A DNA stretch of 64,000 nucleotides from Niallia nealsonii (GTDB lineage Bacteria; Bacillota; Bacilli; Bacillales; Cytobacillaceae), in the NCBI RefSeq assembly GCF_002835805.1, contig NZ_PISE01000046.1, positions 1-64,000 of the forward strand, written 5' to 3'. Numbering within the stretch: the stretch's first letter is position 1; each line of letters opens with the position of its first letter. A model generated the notes under the pieces. It made no database searches, was not told where the DNA came from, and saw only the letters and a list, made by a program, of their open reading frames with translations. Shown piece by piece: positions 45,144-54,418 of this stretch. The position numbers were made by a program, and so were the translations under genes.

Positions 45144-45221
45144 ACCATTTCACCTCTATCGTGTACCTCTGCCTATATTAACATATGAATATCCCCTATA
45201 AAGGTGTATAGAATTTTATGC

Positions 45222-45336
45222 CTTTATAAAGTGAAACTTCAATTATCAGTGGTTTCCTGCCTCCTTTATTGATTGCTTCTTGAGGCAAAAGTCACACAGA
45301 CATTTATACGTGGGCATTATAAGTCTGTAGGCCTTT
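45222..45336 (+). repeat. Dispersed repeat family, copy D
   Basis: Head TATAAAGTGAAACTTC (45225-45240) then AATTATCAGTGG, a TTCCTGCCTC region, and ACAGAC...GTCTGT (about 45295-45328) as in copy C. It occupies the gap of about 295 bases between ylbD and ylbC. Confidence 0.6.
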
Positions 45337-45388
45337 ATATTACTTGCATGTGTTACCACTACTCTAATGCGGAATAAATCCCATACAA

Positions 45389-45440
45389 AAAGCTGGTCAA
45401 AGAGCAATCCTCTAAAAAACATTGCTCCTTGACCAGCTTT
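45389..45440 (-). terminator. Terminator of ylbC
   Basis: AAAGCTGGTCAA-g-GAGCAAT paired with ATTGCTC-t-TTGACCAGCTTT, T run TTTTTG on the minus strand. It overlaps the ylbC stop. Confidence 0.85.
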
Positions 45441-46512
45441 ACCATTTCTCTATAAAATTTTGTGTGTAGTATTTTTGGTATACGCCAACACCTAAATGAG
45501 TAAATTCTTTATTTAAAAGACATTCCCTATGCCCTTTGCTGTTTAGCCAGCCTTCCATCACTGCTGCTGCATCTAAATAACCTGCAGCAATGTTTTCACC
45601 TGCTGCTTTATATACTATGTCTCCCTTTTTTAAACGTTGTGTTAAGTCCCCATATTTTTTTGAAGTATGGGAAAATGATTTCGTCTCAAACATATCTATA
45701 CTATGCCCAAGGGCCACCTTTGCCGTTTCTCTATCCCAGCTGACAGAAGCTAAATGGAATCTTTTTCGAATAACATTTGTAATATCTAAAATTTGTTTTT
45801 CATTTCCTTTTTCTACTGCTTCACTGTCGCTTTTTTTGCTTGAAGCAGTTTCCACTAATTCTCCACGATACACCAGTTCGAATGGTCGCAACTGCAATAA
45901 TGTTTTGGCATCCATATAACGGATGCTTGATAGAGTTCCTGTAAATTTATCAAAATATAATTGTGCATAAAAATGGCCGATACGTATTAATGGCCGATTA
46001 TTTACTTCATCTTCAGACAGTTCGAATCGATAGGAAGAATTATCATAACGGAAGCTAATATTGGTTTCAATTGGGGTACTTGCAAATATATCGCCTACTT
46101 CTTGTCCAATTTTATAAGGCGCAATATTTACTGCATCTCCTATTGCAAAAACAGTAACTACTTTATTTTGATAAACACCCGCCTGAAAATACCCCTTTTC
46201 TTGGTTATTGTATATCCACCAATTATAATCATAAGAACTTGCGTCTATTCTATCTGGTTTGCCATATTTCTGTTCTAGTGTAGAACTGCTTTTGCCAATT
46301 AATGTTGCTAGTCCAACTTTTGGGACTGGAAGACTTTCTACTGTATCAGTCGAATTTTTTTTTATATTATCATTTTCTGTCGCTTGATTGTTTCCATCTT
46401 CCACCAGCACATCAGAATTAGTTTCTTTATCTGTTATATTCAAATAAAATCCAATCGCAATTAGTATAGAAATAATAGCCAATATCCTAATTACTGTTTT
46501 CAGAGGGTACAC
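45439..46512 (-). CDS. ylbC: CAP-domain protein YlbC
   Basis: A 357-residue secreted or anchored protein: N-terminal membrane segment (about 6-24), a low-complexity linker (30-65), a CAP-associated domain (about 65-220: VGLATLIGKSSSTLEQKYGKPDRID) and a C-terminal SCP/CAP domain (about 235-357) with SWDRETAKVALGHSIDM, SHTSKKYGDLTQRL, AAGENIAAGY and the GHRECLLNKEFTHLGVG motif. Fully colinear with YlbC. Role in the cell surface is not known. Confidence 0.93.
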   Translation of the reverse strand: MYPLKTVIRILAIISILIAIGFYLNITDKETNSDVLVEDGNNQATENDNIKKNSTDTVESLPVPKVGLATLIGKSSSTLEQKYGKPDRIDASSYDYNWWIYNNQEKGYFQAGVYQNKVVTVFAIGDAVNIAPYKIGQEVGDIFASTPIETNISFRYDNSSYRFELSEDEVNNRPLIRIGHFYAQLYFDKFTGTLSSIRYMDAKTLLQLRPFELVYRGELVETASSKKSDSEAVEKGNEKQILDITNVIRKRFHLASVSWDRETAKVALGHSIDMFETKSFSHTSKKYGDLTQRLKKGDIVYKAAGENIAAGYLDAAAVMEGWLNSKGHRECLLNKEFTHLGVGVYQKYYTQNFIEKW

Positions 46513-46621
46513 ATCCTCTCTAGCATCATTTGTATCATTATATGCCCATTCACTATCTATTTAGCAAGCAATTTGACAATCTTTTTTTCAATTTCAGTTT
46601 GTTTATAGAACCACTTTGAAT

Positions 46622-46661
46622 TTAGGCGTAAAAAACAAATGTTTTTCACGCCTTTTAGTAG
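46622..46661. terminator. Hairpin downstream of the DUF420 gene
   Basis: AGGCGT-A7-C and GTTTTTCACGCCT pair closely; the T run is on the plus strand (CTTTTAG), while the minus strand has AAATTC. It may work only weakly for the DUF420 gene. Confidence 0.4.
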
Positions 46662-46672
46662 TTGCTGTTCCT

Positions 46673-47140
46673 TTAAAATCCTAATATTGCTTTTATAACA
46701 GATGTAGTTTCGCCACCATGATAAAAAACATATAATAATAAATATACCATAACTCCAGTTATCGCTGTACCAAACCAGATAATGCTAGTAACAGGTCCTA
46801 GTTTGCGGTGAAACGCATAATTTTTTTTATAACCTGTTATAAGCATCGTTATTCCCATCACTGCTCCCACTGTTGCAAGCGTAATATGGAAAATCAGAAA
46901 AATCGTATAATAAATTTTAATATCATTTGGACCGCCAAATGCTGTATTGCCTATAAAAATCGTTCTAGAAGCATAAATAATAAAAAAGATGACAGCAAAA
47001 ACAGCGGCAAGCAGCATTGCTTTTTGATGTGCTGCTATCTTTCTTTTTAAAATGAGATTCCACCCTATCGCTACAAAAATTGCACTAAGCACAATAAATG
47101 TCGTACTGATTGTCGGCAGAATTGGCAACGAAAATTCCAT
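46673..47140 (-). CDS. DUF420 membrane protein (CtaM/YozB-like)
   Basis: A 155-residue protein with four or five membrane segments and DUF420 features: LPTISTTFIVLSAIF near the start, IAAHQKAMLLAAVFAVIFFI, IFLIFHITLATVGAVMG with a conserved His, and FHRKLGPVTSIIWFGTAITGVMVYLLLY. The S. aureus homologue CtaM is needed for a heme-copper oxidase. It lies near ctaB as a probable functional partner, though no oxidase structural genes are here. Confidence 0.88.
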   Translation of the reverse strand: MEFSLPILPTISTTFIVLSAIFVAIGWNLILKRKIAAHQKAMLLAAVFAVIFFIIYASRTIFIGNTAFGGPNDIKIYYTIFLIFHITLATVGAVMGITMLITGYKKNYAFHRKLGPVTSIIWFGTAITGVMVYLLLYVFYHGGETTSVIKAILGF

Positions 47141-47490
47141 ATACCTATTACCTCTTTCCTATTTCATACTATGTATAGCAAAAAAAATAATCGAGCAGCA
47201 CTTGCTTTTGCTTAAAAACAGGGGCATCCTCACTTGATGTACGTTAAAATAATACGAATAAGTCATCATTTCAACTTTTTACCAAGCGGGCTATTACCCT
47301 AAAAAGACAATAAGTCCCCACTTTGATGCAAACTATAAAAGAATATACTCGTCGTGGGGAGGGAATTTTGTTCTGCCTGCCTGTATAAAAGCAAATCAAC
47401 AAACTATGCCAACCTTTTGGCATGTCTCTCAGTGACTGACTTCATGCCTCTATCAGTTAAATAAAAGCCCCTATCCATAAAAGCTTCATT
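47141..47490. other. Gap between DUF420 gene and ctaB
   Basis: About 350 bases. A perfect palindrome ATGCCAA (47406-47412) / TTGGCAT (47417-47423) with a 4-base centre is present, and GTCCCCAC and GTGGGGAG (about 47310-47360) could form a stem. No frame of note. I cannot tell whether a terminator for ctaB lies here. Confidence 0.5.
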
Positions 47491-48408
47491 TTATATTAAT
47501 GTTACAAGCACCATTGCCACAAATAAAATCGTCATATATTGAAGAGAATAAACAAACATGGCAGTTGCCCACTTCAGCTCGTCCTTTTTTTTGCTTGCAT
47601 ATATTCCAGTTACAACCCAGCCAATATTTAAAAGTGTCGCTAAAATTAAAAATGGCGTACCTAATGAAGTTAATAAAAACGGCAAAGGAAATAACGCAAT
47701 GACCCATGCATAAGTATGTTTTTTTGTTACCTGAAAACCTTTAACGACAGGAAGCATCGGAATGCCTGCTGCTCTATATTCCTCTACTCTTCTAATAGCC
47801 AATGCATAAAAATGAGGAGGCTGCCAAAAAAACATAATTAAGAATAAACTCCATGCCATTATATCCAAACTTGGATCTACTGCAGCCCAGCCAATTAGCG
47901 GCGGCACTGCACCAGAGAAGCTACCGATTACAGTATTGGATACTAATCTTCTTTTTGACCACATCGTATATACAACCACATAACTAAAGGCACCAACTAA
48001 TGCAATGACAGTTGCTGTAATAGTCGTCATCAAAAGAGCCAATGTTCCAAGTCCAATAAAGCCAAATCCTAAGAATGCAACTTTTTTCGGCGTTACTTTC
48101 CCTGTAACAGTAGGCCTTCCTTTTGTCCGCTCCATTAATGGATCAATATCACGATCAATATAATTATTTAACGCACAAGAACCGGCAATAATTAAAGCAG
48201 ATCCAACTAAAGTATACAAAATGATATCAATATTTAGTAAAAATCTCTCTCCAGAAAAATGCAGAGCCAGCCATAATCCTGTAAAAATGGTGATTAAATT
48301 AGAGTTGACAATCCCAATTTTTATTAAAGCCAAAAAATCTTTCCGTGCAGATGTTTTTTCTACCGTTCCTTCTACTTGAGCTTCCGTATAAGCTCTAGAA
48401 TTAGCCAT
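47491..48408 (-). CDS. ctaB: Protoheme IX farnesyltransferase (heme O synthase)
   Basis: Polytopic UbiA-family enzyme turning heme B into heme O. The 305-residue product has about eight or nine membrane segments and the two polyprenyl-diphosphate motifs, [20 protein letters not shown] and [25 protein letters not shown] in parts. In B. subtilis it sits between ctaA and ctaC-G; here neither ctaA nor oxidase subunits are adjacent. ATG 48408 begins [11 protein letters not shown]. Confidence 0.97.
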   Translation of the reverse strand: MANSRAYTEAQVEGTVEKTSARKDFLALIKIGIVNSNLITIFTGLWLALHFSGERFLLNIDIILYTLVGSALIIAGSCALNNYIDRDIDPLMERTKGRPTVTGKVTPKKVAFLGFGFIGLGTLALLMTTITATVIALVGAFSYVVVYTMWSKRRLVSNTVIGSFSGAVPPLIGWAAVDPSLDIMAWSLFLIMFFWQPPHFYALAIRRVEEYRAAGIPMLPVVKGFQVTKKHTYAWVIALFPLPFLLTSLGTPFLILATLLNIGWVVTGIYASKKKDELKWATAMFVYSLQYMTILFVAMVLVTLI

Positions 48409-48779
48409 ATATTTTTTCCTCCCTTTATATAAAACAGGCAGTTATCCAATTTTCATAATATTTATTCATATGATTGTGCCAGTTTTCACAAGTAGCAACA
48501 TCGTCATATTAAAAATGAGCCCTTCTGTAATTAAACCATATTTCTCGCTAATTTTCTGCATCTTTTTACAAAAAATTATTCTACTATCGCTTTAATTGTT
48601 ACTAACTCATTTATCCCATCATAACAGACAGCAAGACTTCTACTATCTCCTTTTTCCTTTTCATTTCTTTCCAAACTCTATTATATCGGTTTTTACACTA
48701 GTAGCCAAATATATTCATCCTTTTGGATAATTGTTACAAAAAGATAACCAGTTTCATGCCTCTTTCAAACGACACAAAA
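48409..48779. other. Gap between ctaB and ftsW
   Basis: About 370 AT-rich bases in the place where B. subtilis has pycA and ctaA. I see no coding frame, gene remnant or structured RNA here. Confidence 0.6.
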
Positions 48780-48822
48780 AAGAAGAGAACCGTTTTACAA
48801 GCCGTAAAATGGTTCTCTTCTT
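48780..48822 (-). terminator. Terminator of ftsW
   Basis: AAGAAGAGAACC-g-TTTTAC / GTAAAA-t-GGTTCTCTTCTT, 19-bp stem with one mismatch, ending in TTTTTTGTG on the minus strand, immediately after the ftsW stop. Confidence 0.88.
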
Positions 48823-50040
48823 TTAGCCCCGTCTATTTTGCAAAAAGCCGTTTTTAGGCTGTGGGGACATGTCTGCCACTACTTCCTCATCTTTATTTTT
48901 ATACACTTTTTCAAATCTCACAAACATAGAAACATTAACAAGTATCCCCATACTGATTGCCAACTGGACTAACGATGATCCCCCATAACTGACAAATGGC
49001 AATGGCACACCCGTTAGTGGAATCACTCCAGATACACCGCCAATATTAATAAATGACTGGATGCCAATCATCCCTGAAATTCCAATCGCAAGAAGGCTGC
49101 CAAAAGGATCTTTGCAGCGCAGTCCAATATAAATCCCTCTAAGCACAATATAACTTAAACACAGAATAACAAAGCCGACTCCAAATACTCCAAGTTCTTC
49201 TGCAATAACTGCCATAATAAAATCTGTATGGCCATCTGTTAAATAGCCTAGCTTCTGCACACCTTGTCCTAAGCCTAAACCTTTTAATCCACCGCTTCCA
49301 ATTGCAATAAGAGAATTGCTCATTTGATAGCCTGAACCAGATTCGTCTGCAAATGGAGAGTGGAAAAACACTAAAAATCTATCTATCTTTTTTTGCGTAA
49401 AAATCTTCCCGCCCAATAGTAAAAGCACTGGAATGGATGCTGCAAGCCCCATAACAGCAAGCCTTAGAAGATTTCGCAAATTCATTCCCGAACATAAAAT
49501 AATAGTTCCGCCAATTAAAAAAATAATCGCAGCTGTCCCAAAATCGGGTTGGACTGCAACAAGTCCACAAACTAAAATTAAATAGACAATGGGAGGAGCT
49601 GCTCCTTTATTAAATTGATTAATATAGGATTGTTTTTTTGCATATGCTGCTGCCAAATAAACAATTACAGCCAATTTAACAAACTCTGAAGGCTGCAAGC
49701 TCGAACTTCCAAAATGATACCAACTTTGCGCATTACCAGCAGTATGCCCAAGTACAAAAATGCCCAAAAGCCCCAATAATGATAAACCAACCATTGGCAC
49801 TAATATTTTTTTGCTTAATAGCGCTTTATATGGGAAAATAGCTGCCATGATAAAAACGAAACCTGCAACAAACAAATTAATTATTTGTTTTTTATAATAA
49901 TATTCACTGCTGCCAAGGTTATAATATTGGACAGCACTTACCATACTGGCACTATAAATCATAATCAATCCAAAAAGCGACAACATCACCATTGCTGCAA
50001 TTAAAGAGTAATCATAAGATTTTAATATTTTTTTAAACAT
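48823..50040 (-). CDS. ftsW: Peptidoglycan glycosyltransferase FtsW
   Basis: SEDS-family polymerase for septal peptidoglycan that pairs with PBP2B. The 405-residue product has about ten membrane segments, IYSASMVSAVQYY, SSLQPSEFVKLAVIVYLA, QPDFGTAAI and VPLPFVSYGGSSLVQL, with a polar C-terminal tail. I use ATG 50040 (MFKKILKSYDYSLI), supported by AAGGGA; an upstream ATG at 50184 would add 48 residues that overlap a terminator and look non-coding. It is the ylaO orthologue, distinct from spoVE at 18 kb. Confidence 0.95.
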   Translation of the reverse strand: MFKKILKSYDYSLIAAMVMLSLFGLIMIYSASMVSAVQYYNLGSSEYYYKKQIINLFVAGFVFIMAAIFPYKALLSKKILVPMVGLSLLGLLGIFVLGHTAGNAQSWYHFGSSSLQPSEFVKLAVIVYLAAAYAKKQSYINQFNKGAAPPIVYLILVCGLVAVQPDFGTAAIIFLIGGTIILCSGMNLRNLLRLAVMGLAASIPVLLLLGGKIFTQKKIDRFLVFFHSPFADESGSGYQMSNSLIAIGSGGLKGLGLGQGVQKLGYLTDGHTDFIMAVIAEELGVFGVGFVILCLSYIVLRGIYIGLRCKDPFGSLLAIGISGMIGIQSFINIGGVSGVIPLTGVPLPFVSYGGSSLVQLAISMGILVNVSMFVRFEKVYKNKDEEVVADMSPQPKNGFLQNRRG

Positions 50041-50173
50041 CAAACCGCTTCCCTTACTATTTCTAGGTTGTATTATACATTCGCTAAAATTTGTTTGTTT
50101 CCTGCAAAAAACGAAGAAGAACTTGGTTGCCTTCTCCAAATATGTATGCTTGCTTTTCTTTTTTCCCAGATTA

Positions 50174-50208
50174 AAAAAACTCAAACAACCTATTTCTTGT
50201 TTGAGTTT
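50174..50208 (-). terminator. Terminator of ylaN
   Basis: AAACTCAAACAA / TTGTTTGAGTTT stem with an 8-base loop and TTTTTTTAA on the minus strand. It implies ylaN and ftsW are separate transcripts. Confidence 0.88.
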
Positions 50209-50214
50209 GCTTTT

Positions 50215-50496
50215 TTATTTTCTTGTAGATGCTTCGTGCAATACAGAAAGTTCTTTTTCCAATTCATCTAAAATCTTTTTGCCGACAGTTTCATCTACCA
50301 AACCAAGACGAGTAGCAAAATCTATTTCTTTGGATAAGCCAAACATTTGCGTATCCAGAACTTCTTCATATAAAGGACATTGCGGCATTGTTAAATTATC
50401 CATCTGTACTTTAATTAGCTTTAATATTTTGTCTGCATCTGCTTTTAATAATGCATTTGCTTTGTCTTTATGATTAATAATCATATCAGAAGTCAA
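50215..50496 (-). CDS. ylaN: UPF0358 protein YlaN
   Basis: A 93-residue all-helical protein highly conserved in Bacilli: [43 protein letters not shown] in parts, and [19 protein letters not shown]. Essential in B. subtilis under standard conditions; reported to be connected to iron regulation through Fur in recent work. The start is TTG 50496, preceded by GGGGGG at a good spacing. Confidence 0.94.
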   Translation of the reverse strand: MTSDMIINHKDKANALLKADADKILKLIKVQMDNLTMPQCPLYEEVLDTQMFGLSKEIDFATRLGLVDETVGKKILDELEKELSVLHEASTRK

Positions 50497-50576
50497 CCTT
50501 ATCCCCCCGTTTCCGAGCGATTATCCTATTTATAAAGTTTAAACTTATCAGTAGAAAAATGCAAGAACAATCCTAT

Positions 50577-50760
50577 TATAAAGTGAAACTTCAATCAGTG
50601 GGTCCCTCCATCTCCCACTGATTATAGATATCCCACAGACATTGCACAGGATATGAAAACTATATCCATGTTCTTTTCTATCAGGCCTTTACGGACAAAC
50701 GTTTTCCCGCCTAGATTTCTTTTTCCTCTTCTATTTCTGTTAATAGGAGCTAAAGCTCCT
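50577..50760 (+). repeat. Dispersed repeat family, copy B
   Basis: Head TATAAAGTGAAACTTC, then a perfect stem AATCAGTGGG / CCCACTGATT (about 50593-50624), CACAGACATT, and CGCCTAGATTTCTTTTT (about 50710-50726). A weaker head TATAAAGTTTAAACTTATCAG (in parts) lies just upstream at 50531-50551. The gap 50497-51112 between ylaN and ylaL consists mostly of this and copy B2. Confidence 0.62.
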
Positions 50761-50963
50761 TTAACTTTAACTACCTTCTATTAACCAGCATTATCCCTAG
50801 AGATAATTTATCTTCTATCTCTACTTTATATCATTAAAATTAAAAATAAAAAATGACAGATATAGGCAAGATAGCTATACTTATTAAGAAGATACTAAAA
50901 AACCAGAAAAATGTAACCGCTTCTTTTTCCGGTATGGAATGAAAAATCCCCATAAATTCACAT

Positions 50964-51095
50964 TTCAAACAGAGGGAGTTTTCCAAGTTCCCCTCTGATT
51001 GTCAGTTAAACCAATAGAGCTTTTGCGGGCAACTTCTCATTTCCTCTCCTCAATCTCAGGACAGAGGGCAAAAGCTCATTAAGTAGGGATAAAGA
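50964..51095 (+). repeat. Dispersed repeat family, copy B2
   Basis: Stem ACAGAGGG / CCCCTCTG (about 50970-50998), then CATTTCCTCTCC, AATCTCAGGA, AGGGCAAAAGCTCATTAA and the tail GTAGGGATAAAG, which matches the tail seen at copy A. It ends just before the ylaL ribosome binding site. Confidence 0.55.
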
Positions 51096-51112
51096 AGGGA
51101 AAGGAGAAAAAA

Positions 51113-51607
51113 ATGCAAGATATTATACCAATTAAAGGCGCTGTTAACTTCCAAATTACCATTGATCCAAGTGTATGGATTTTTGATGATCGCAAACAAA
51201 CAGCAGAACAACTCTTTAGTTCAATTCAAGCAACCGATGAAATGGAAGAATATACGAAAGAGGTATCAGCACATTGGGATAGAGAAATTTCAGAAGGAGC
51301 TGTTTTTCCTCCCACTTTAAAATCAGAAAAAAAATATAAAAAAGAGGAGCTTCTCTCAGGAACTTTTTTTATGCCCCTTGCTCCATTTATTCGTAATGCG
51401 GAACCTATTATTTCTGCCAAAGAAATTAAAATTATTTCACAAGGAGAAACACTATCCTTTCCCCTTTCCTCTCTAGAGGAGATTATGCTATTATTTTGTG
51501 CAAATGGCAAACCGTTAAAAAGTGATGGGCCTGTTCATGTTTATTTTAAAAATAAAAAAGCAGATCAACAACCCATTAAGTATGTAGAATCATTTGTAAT
51601 CGCTTGA
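51113..51607 (+). CDS. ylaL: YlaL-like protein of unknown function
   Basis: A 164-residue soluble protein found next to phoH2 in Bacillus. Recognisable stretches are IPIKGAVNFQITIDPSVWIFDDRK, read in parts, and FMPLAPFIRNAEP. No membrane segment or signal peptide. ATG 51113 follows AAAGGAG by 6 bases. I name it from position and general similarity to YlaL; function is unknown. Confidence 0.8.
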   Translation: MQDIIPIKGAVNFQITIDPSVWIFDDRKQTAEQLFSSIQATDEMEEYTKEVSAHWDREISEGAVFPPTLKSEKKYKKEELLSGTFFMPLAPFIRNAEPIISAKEIKIISQGETLSFPLSSLEEIMLLFCANGKPLKSDGPVHVYFKNKKADQQPIKYVESFVIA

Positions 51608-51630
51608 AAATATTTTTATTAAAGCTTCCT

Positions 51631-51660
51631 CCATCAGCCAAAATGCATTTTGGCTGATGG
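51631..51660. terminator. Bidirectional terminator ylaL / phoH2
   Basis: A perfect 30-base palindrome with arms CCATCAGCCAAAATG / CATTTTGGCTGATGG between convergent genes. Flanking T runs are short. Confidence 0.75.
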
Positions 51661-51719
51661 AAAAATGCCCTCTTTTTTCATTAGCAATACAATGAATGCC
51701 CTAAGCTACCCCAAAATTG

Positions 51720-53048
51720 CTACAACAGATCTGCTGCAAGTTGCGCAAGACCTGAGCGCTCTCCTTTCACTAGCTTTACATGTCCAGCTATCTGCTGATC
51801 TTTAAAGCGCTCCACAACATAAGAGAGTCCATTATTAAAGGCATCTAAATATGGATGATCAATTTGTTCTGGATCTCCCATCAGGACGATTTTGCTGCCG
51901 TCTCCGACCCTTGTTAAAATCGTTTTCACTTCATGTTTTGTTAAATTTTGTGCTTCATCAATAATAATAAATTGATCAGGAATGCTTCTGCCGCGAATAT
52001 AGGTTAGTGCCTCTACTTCTATCGATCCCATCCCCGCAAGAATTGCTTCTAATTCACCAGGTTTTTTTGTATTAAATAAATATTCAAGATTATCAAATAT
52101 CGGCTGCATCCACGGTCTTAGCTTTTCTTCTTTTTCTCCTGGAAGATAGCCTAAATCTTTCCCCATTGGCACAATTGGCCGTGCTACCAATAATTTTTTA
52201 TATTCTCCAAAATCTTCTGTTTGCATTAATCCTGAAGCTAATGCTAATAATGTTTTACCTGTGCCCGCTTTCCCAATTAAAGTAACTAGTGGAAGATCCT
52301 TTTTCAAAAGCAATTCAATAGCCATCGTCTGTTGCACATTCCGCGGTCGTATTCCCCAAATATGTTCATGGTCAAATACAAGTTTTTTTATAAACTTTCG
52401 GGAAGAATCCACCATTGCCAGTGCAGAAGAAGAAGATCCTAGTACATCTTTTAAAATGAGAAATTCATTTGGATAATATATTCCATTTCCTATTTCTGAA
52501 ATAGGGATTTTTCCTTTTTCATAAAATTTATTTAGTATATCTAGAGTTACTTGTACATCTGTAAAACCTGTATACAAGTGATCATTTTCTACTACACGAT
52601 CACTTAAAAAATCTTCTGATACTAAACCAATTGCATCGGCTTTAACTCGAACGAGTGTATCTTTGCTGACTAATACGACGGTTCGTCCATCTTTCTTTTT
52701 CTGTTCCTCTAAAGATAAATTCTTGGCTACCGCTAAAATGCGATTATCATTTGTCTTTTCCACAAAAATTTCTTGCAGCTGATGAAAGGAACGATGATTT
52801 AGTTCAATCCGCAAAGTCCCGCCATTTTCTAGAGGGATTTTTTCATGCAGCTTTCCTGTTTCTCTTAGATTATCGATTAACCTAGATATTTGTCTTGCAT
52901 TCCTCCCGATCTCGTCCATATAGCGCTTTTTGCTGTCTACTTCTTCGAGTACTACTGCGGGAATTACTACATCATTGTCTTTAAATGAAAAGATGGAATA
53001 TGGGTCTTGTAACAAGACATTCGTATCTAAAACATATATTTTACTCAA
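51720..53048 (-). CDS. phoH2: PhoH2 family PIN-PhoH ATPase (YlaK)
   Basis: A 442-residue two-domain protein. An N-terminal PIN nuclease domain (about 1-150, starting KIYVLDTNVLLQDP with Asp8) is joined to a PhoH ATPase domain with Walker A GKAGTGKT near 265 and Walker B FIIIDEAQN. Characterised mycobacterial PhoH2 acts as an ATP-dependent RNA helicase-nuclease. TTG 53048 follows AGGAGG by 7 bases. It is divergent from ylaJ. Confidence 0.94.
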   Translation of the reverse strand: MSKIYVLDTNVLLQDPYSIFSFKDNDVVIPAVVLEEVDSKKRYMDEIGRNARQISRLIDNLRETGKLHEKIPLENGGTLRIELNHRSFHQLQEIFVEKTNDNRILAVAKNLSLEEQKKKDGRTVVLVSKDTLVRVKADAIGLVSEDFLSDRVVENDHLYTGFTDVQVTLDILNKFYEKGKIPISEIGNGIYYPNEFLILKDVLGSSSSALAMVDSSRKFIKKLVFDHEHIWGIRPRNVQQTMAIELLLKKDLPLVTLIGKAGTGKTLLALASGLMQTEDFGEYKKLLVARPIVPMGKDLGYLPGEKEEKLRPWMQPIFDNLEYLFNTKKPGELEAILAGMGSIEVEALTYIRGRSIPDQFIIIDEAQNLTKHEVKTILTRVGDGSKIVLMGDPEQIDHPYLDAFNNGLSYVVERFKDQQIAGHVKLVKGERSGLAQLAADLL

Positions 53049-53214
53049 ACTGATGCCTCCTGCTCTACTGTCATATATTGCTTGCTATCCGCTTTACGGA
53101 AAGGAACCTTGGTTAAATATATGTTTTACCGCATAAAGATAGAAGATATTTTGCACAATAAAGATAGAAAGTGTAAAAAAATGTGATGAATTATCTTTTT
53201 TTGGAGGTGTTTTC

Positions 53215-53817
53215 ATGAAAAAAGCTGCCTTAATCATGATCTTTATGCTTCTTTGTGGCTGTACAAATGTTGATAGCAATAACAATGTGTCACAATCGAA
53301 TGGAACAAATCCACATGTGAAAAATGTGAAAAACTCTACGATTAACGAAGTAGACCGAAAATCTGGGCAAGATATTGCAAAACGGCTTGTATCCCTTGCC
53401 ACCAGCATTCCAAACGTCAATGATGCAACAGCTGTTGTACTAGGGCATTATGCGATTGTTGGCATAGACATTAAAGCAAATTTAGATCGTTCTGAAGTTG
53501 GTTCTATTAAATATTCTGTTGCAGAAAGTTTAAAAAATGATCCAAATGGTGCTTATGCCATGATAGTAGCTGACCCAGATGTAACTGCTAGAATTAAAGA
53601 AATTGCGGAGGATATTAAAAATGGTGAGCCTATTCAAGGAATTTTTAATGAATTAGCTGATATTACAGGTAGAATCATGCCTGAGGTGCCCGCAGATATG
53701 ATAAATCCTAATGCAAAAACAAAAGTGAAAAATCCTGATGAAAAATTAAATGACTCAGAAGAAAAGCAATTAAAAAATGATCAAGATGAGCAATCAAATA
53801 ACCATCTTCGGGATTAA
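53215..53817 (+). CDS. ylaJ: YhcN/YlaJ sporulation lipoprotein
   Basis: A 200-residue lipoprotein with signal peptide and Cys at 16 (LLCGC). The YhcN/YlaJ domain includes DIAKRLVSLATSIPNVNDATAVVLG and VADPDVTARIKEIAEDIKNGEPI, read in parts. The C-terminal 40 residues are charged and low complexity. Family members are linked to spore germination or the inner spore membrane. ATG 53215 follows GGAGGTG. Confidence 0.93.
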   Translation: MKKAALIMIFMLLCGCTNVDSNNNVSQSNGTNPHVKNVKNSTINEVDRKSGQDIAKRLVSLATSIPNVNDATAVVLGHYAIVGIDIKANLDRSEVGSIKYSVAESLKNDPNGAYAMIVADPDVTARIKEIAEDIKNGEPIQGIFNELADITGRIMPEVPADMINPNAKTKVKNPDEKLNDSEEKQLKNDQDEQSNNHLRD

Positions 53818-53893
53818 ACTCGTTTTCTTCTGCTGATTATATTATAATACCTCTATCATCCAATTGGAAATTTAATGATTAGAGGTGCACAGT

Positions 53894-54094
53894 TTGAAAG
53901 TAAAATGTGTGATATGCGATAAGATTGAAGATATTGATGAAAACTCATTTCAAGCAAAGCGCCTGCGAAATAGGCCTATCCATACGTATATGTGCAAAGA
54001 ATGCGAATTGCGAATAACAAAAAATACTCAAAAACGAGTAGACACTGGTAATTTCGCCCTATACCGCAGCAAAACCACAGAAGACGATTGGTAA
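53894..54094 (+). CDS. ylaI: YlaI family protein (DUF2197)
   Basis: A 66-residue zinc-ribbon-like protein: KVKCVICDKIEDIDENSF with CxxC, AKRLRNRPIHTYMCKECELRI with a second CxxC. TTG 53894 follows AGAGGTG by 6 bases and matches the family start. It lies right before the tandem repeat array; B. subtilis has ylaH between ylaI and typA, absent here. Confidence 0.92.
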   Translation: MKVKCVICDKIEDIDENSFQAKRLRNRPIHTYMCKECELRITKNTQKRVDTGNFALYRSKTTEDDW

Positions 54095-54106
54095 AAAGAA
54101 AAGAGG

Positions 54107-54262
54107 AAGGCACCCCGTTAGCGGTGTGAGAGCTAGAAAGGCATCGACTAAAGATATAGGAAACACGACGAACGTTAGAGAGTCGATGTTGACTTATCTT
54201 AGGGAGAGGACTTGAAGCTCTTCAGACGCTGGGTGCCTGTAGCTAGACAAAAAGGAAAGCGC
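54107..54262. repeat. Structured tandem repeat, unit 1 (156 bp)
   Basis: Starts AAGGCACCCC. Four nested stems are visible: GGCACCC / GGGTGCC, AGCG / CGCT, AGAGCT / AGCTCT and CATCGACT / AGTCGATG, with about 30 unpaired bases at the tip. A short tail (TAGCTAGACAAAAAGGAAAGCGC) links to the next unit, here given in length only as about 24 bases. No open reading frame. Confidence 0.8.
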
Positions 54263-54418
54263 AAGGCACCCCGTTAGCGGCGTGAGAGCTGGAAAGGCAT
54301 CGACTAAAGATAAAGAAAACACGACGAACGTTAGAGAGTCGATGTTGACTTATCTTAGGGAGAGGACTTGAAGCTCTTCAGACGCTGGGTGCCTGTAGCT
54401 AGACAAAAAGGAAAGCGC
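54263..54418. repeat. Structured tandem repeat, unit 2 (156 bp)
   Basis: Nearly identical to unit 1, offset by exactly 156 bases. Differences are few (for example GTGTG to GCGTG, CTAG to CTGG, TATAGG to TAAAGA), and they leave all four stems intact. Confidence 0.8.

Noticed and set aside
48409-48779. ctaA or pycA remnants upstream of ctaB
   Set aside because: No frame or residue pattern resembling CtaA or pyruvate carboxylase could be found on either strand.
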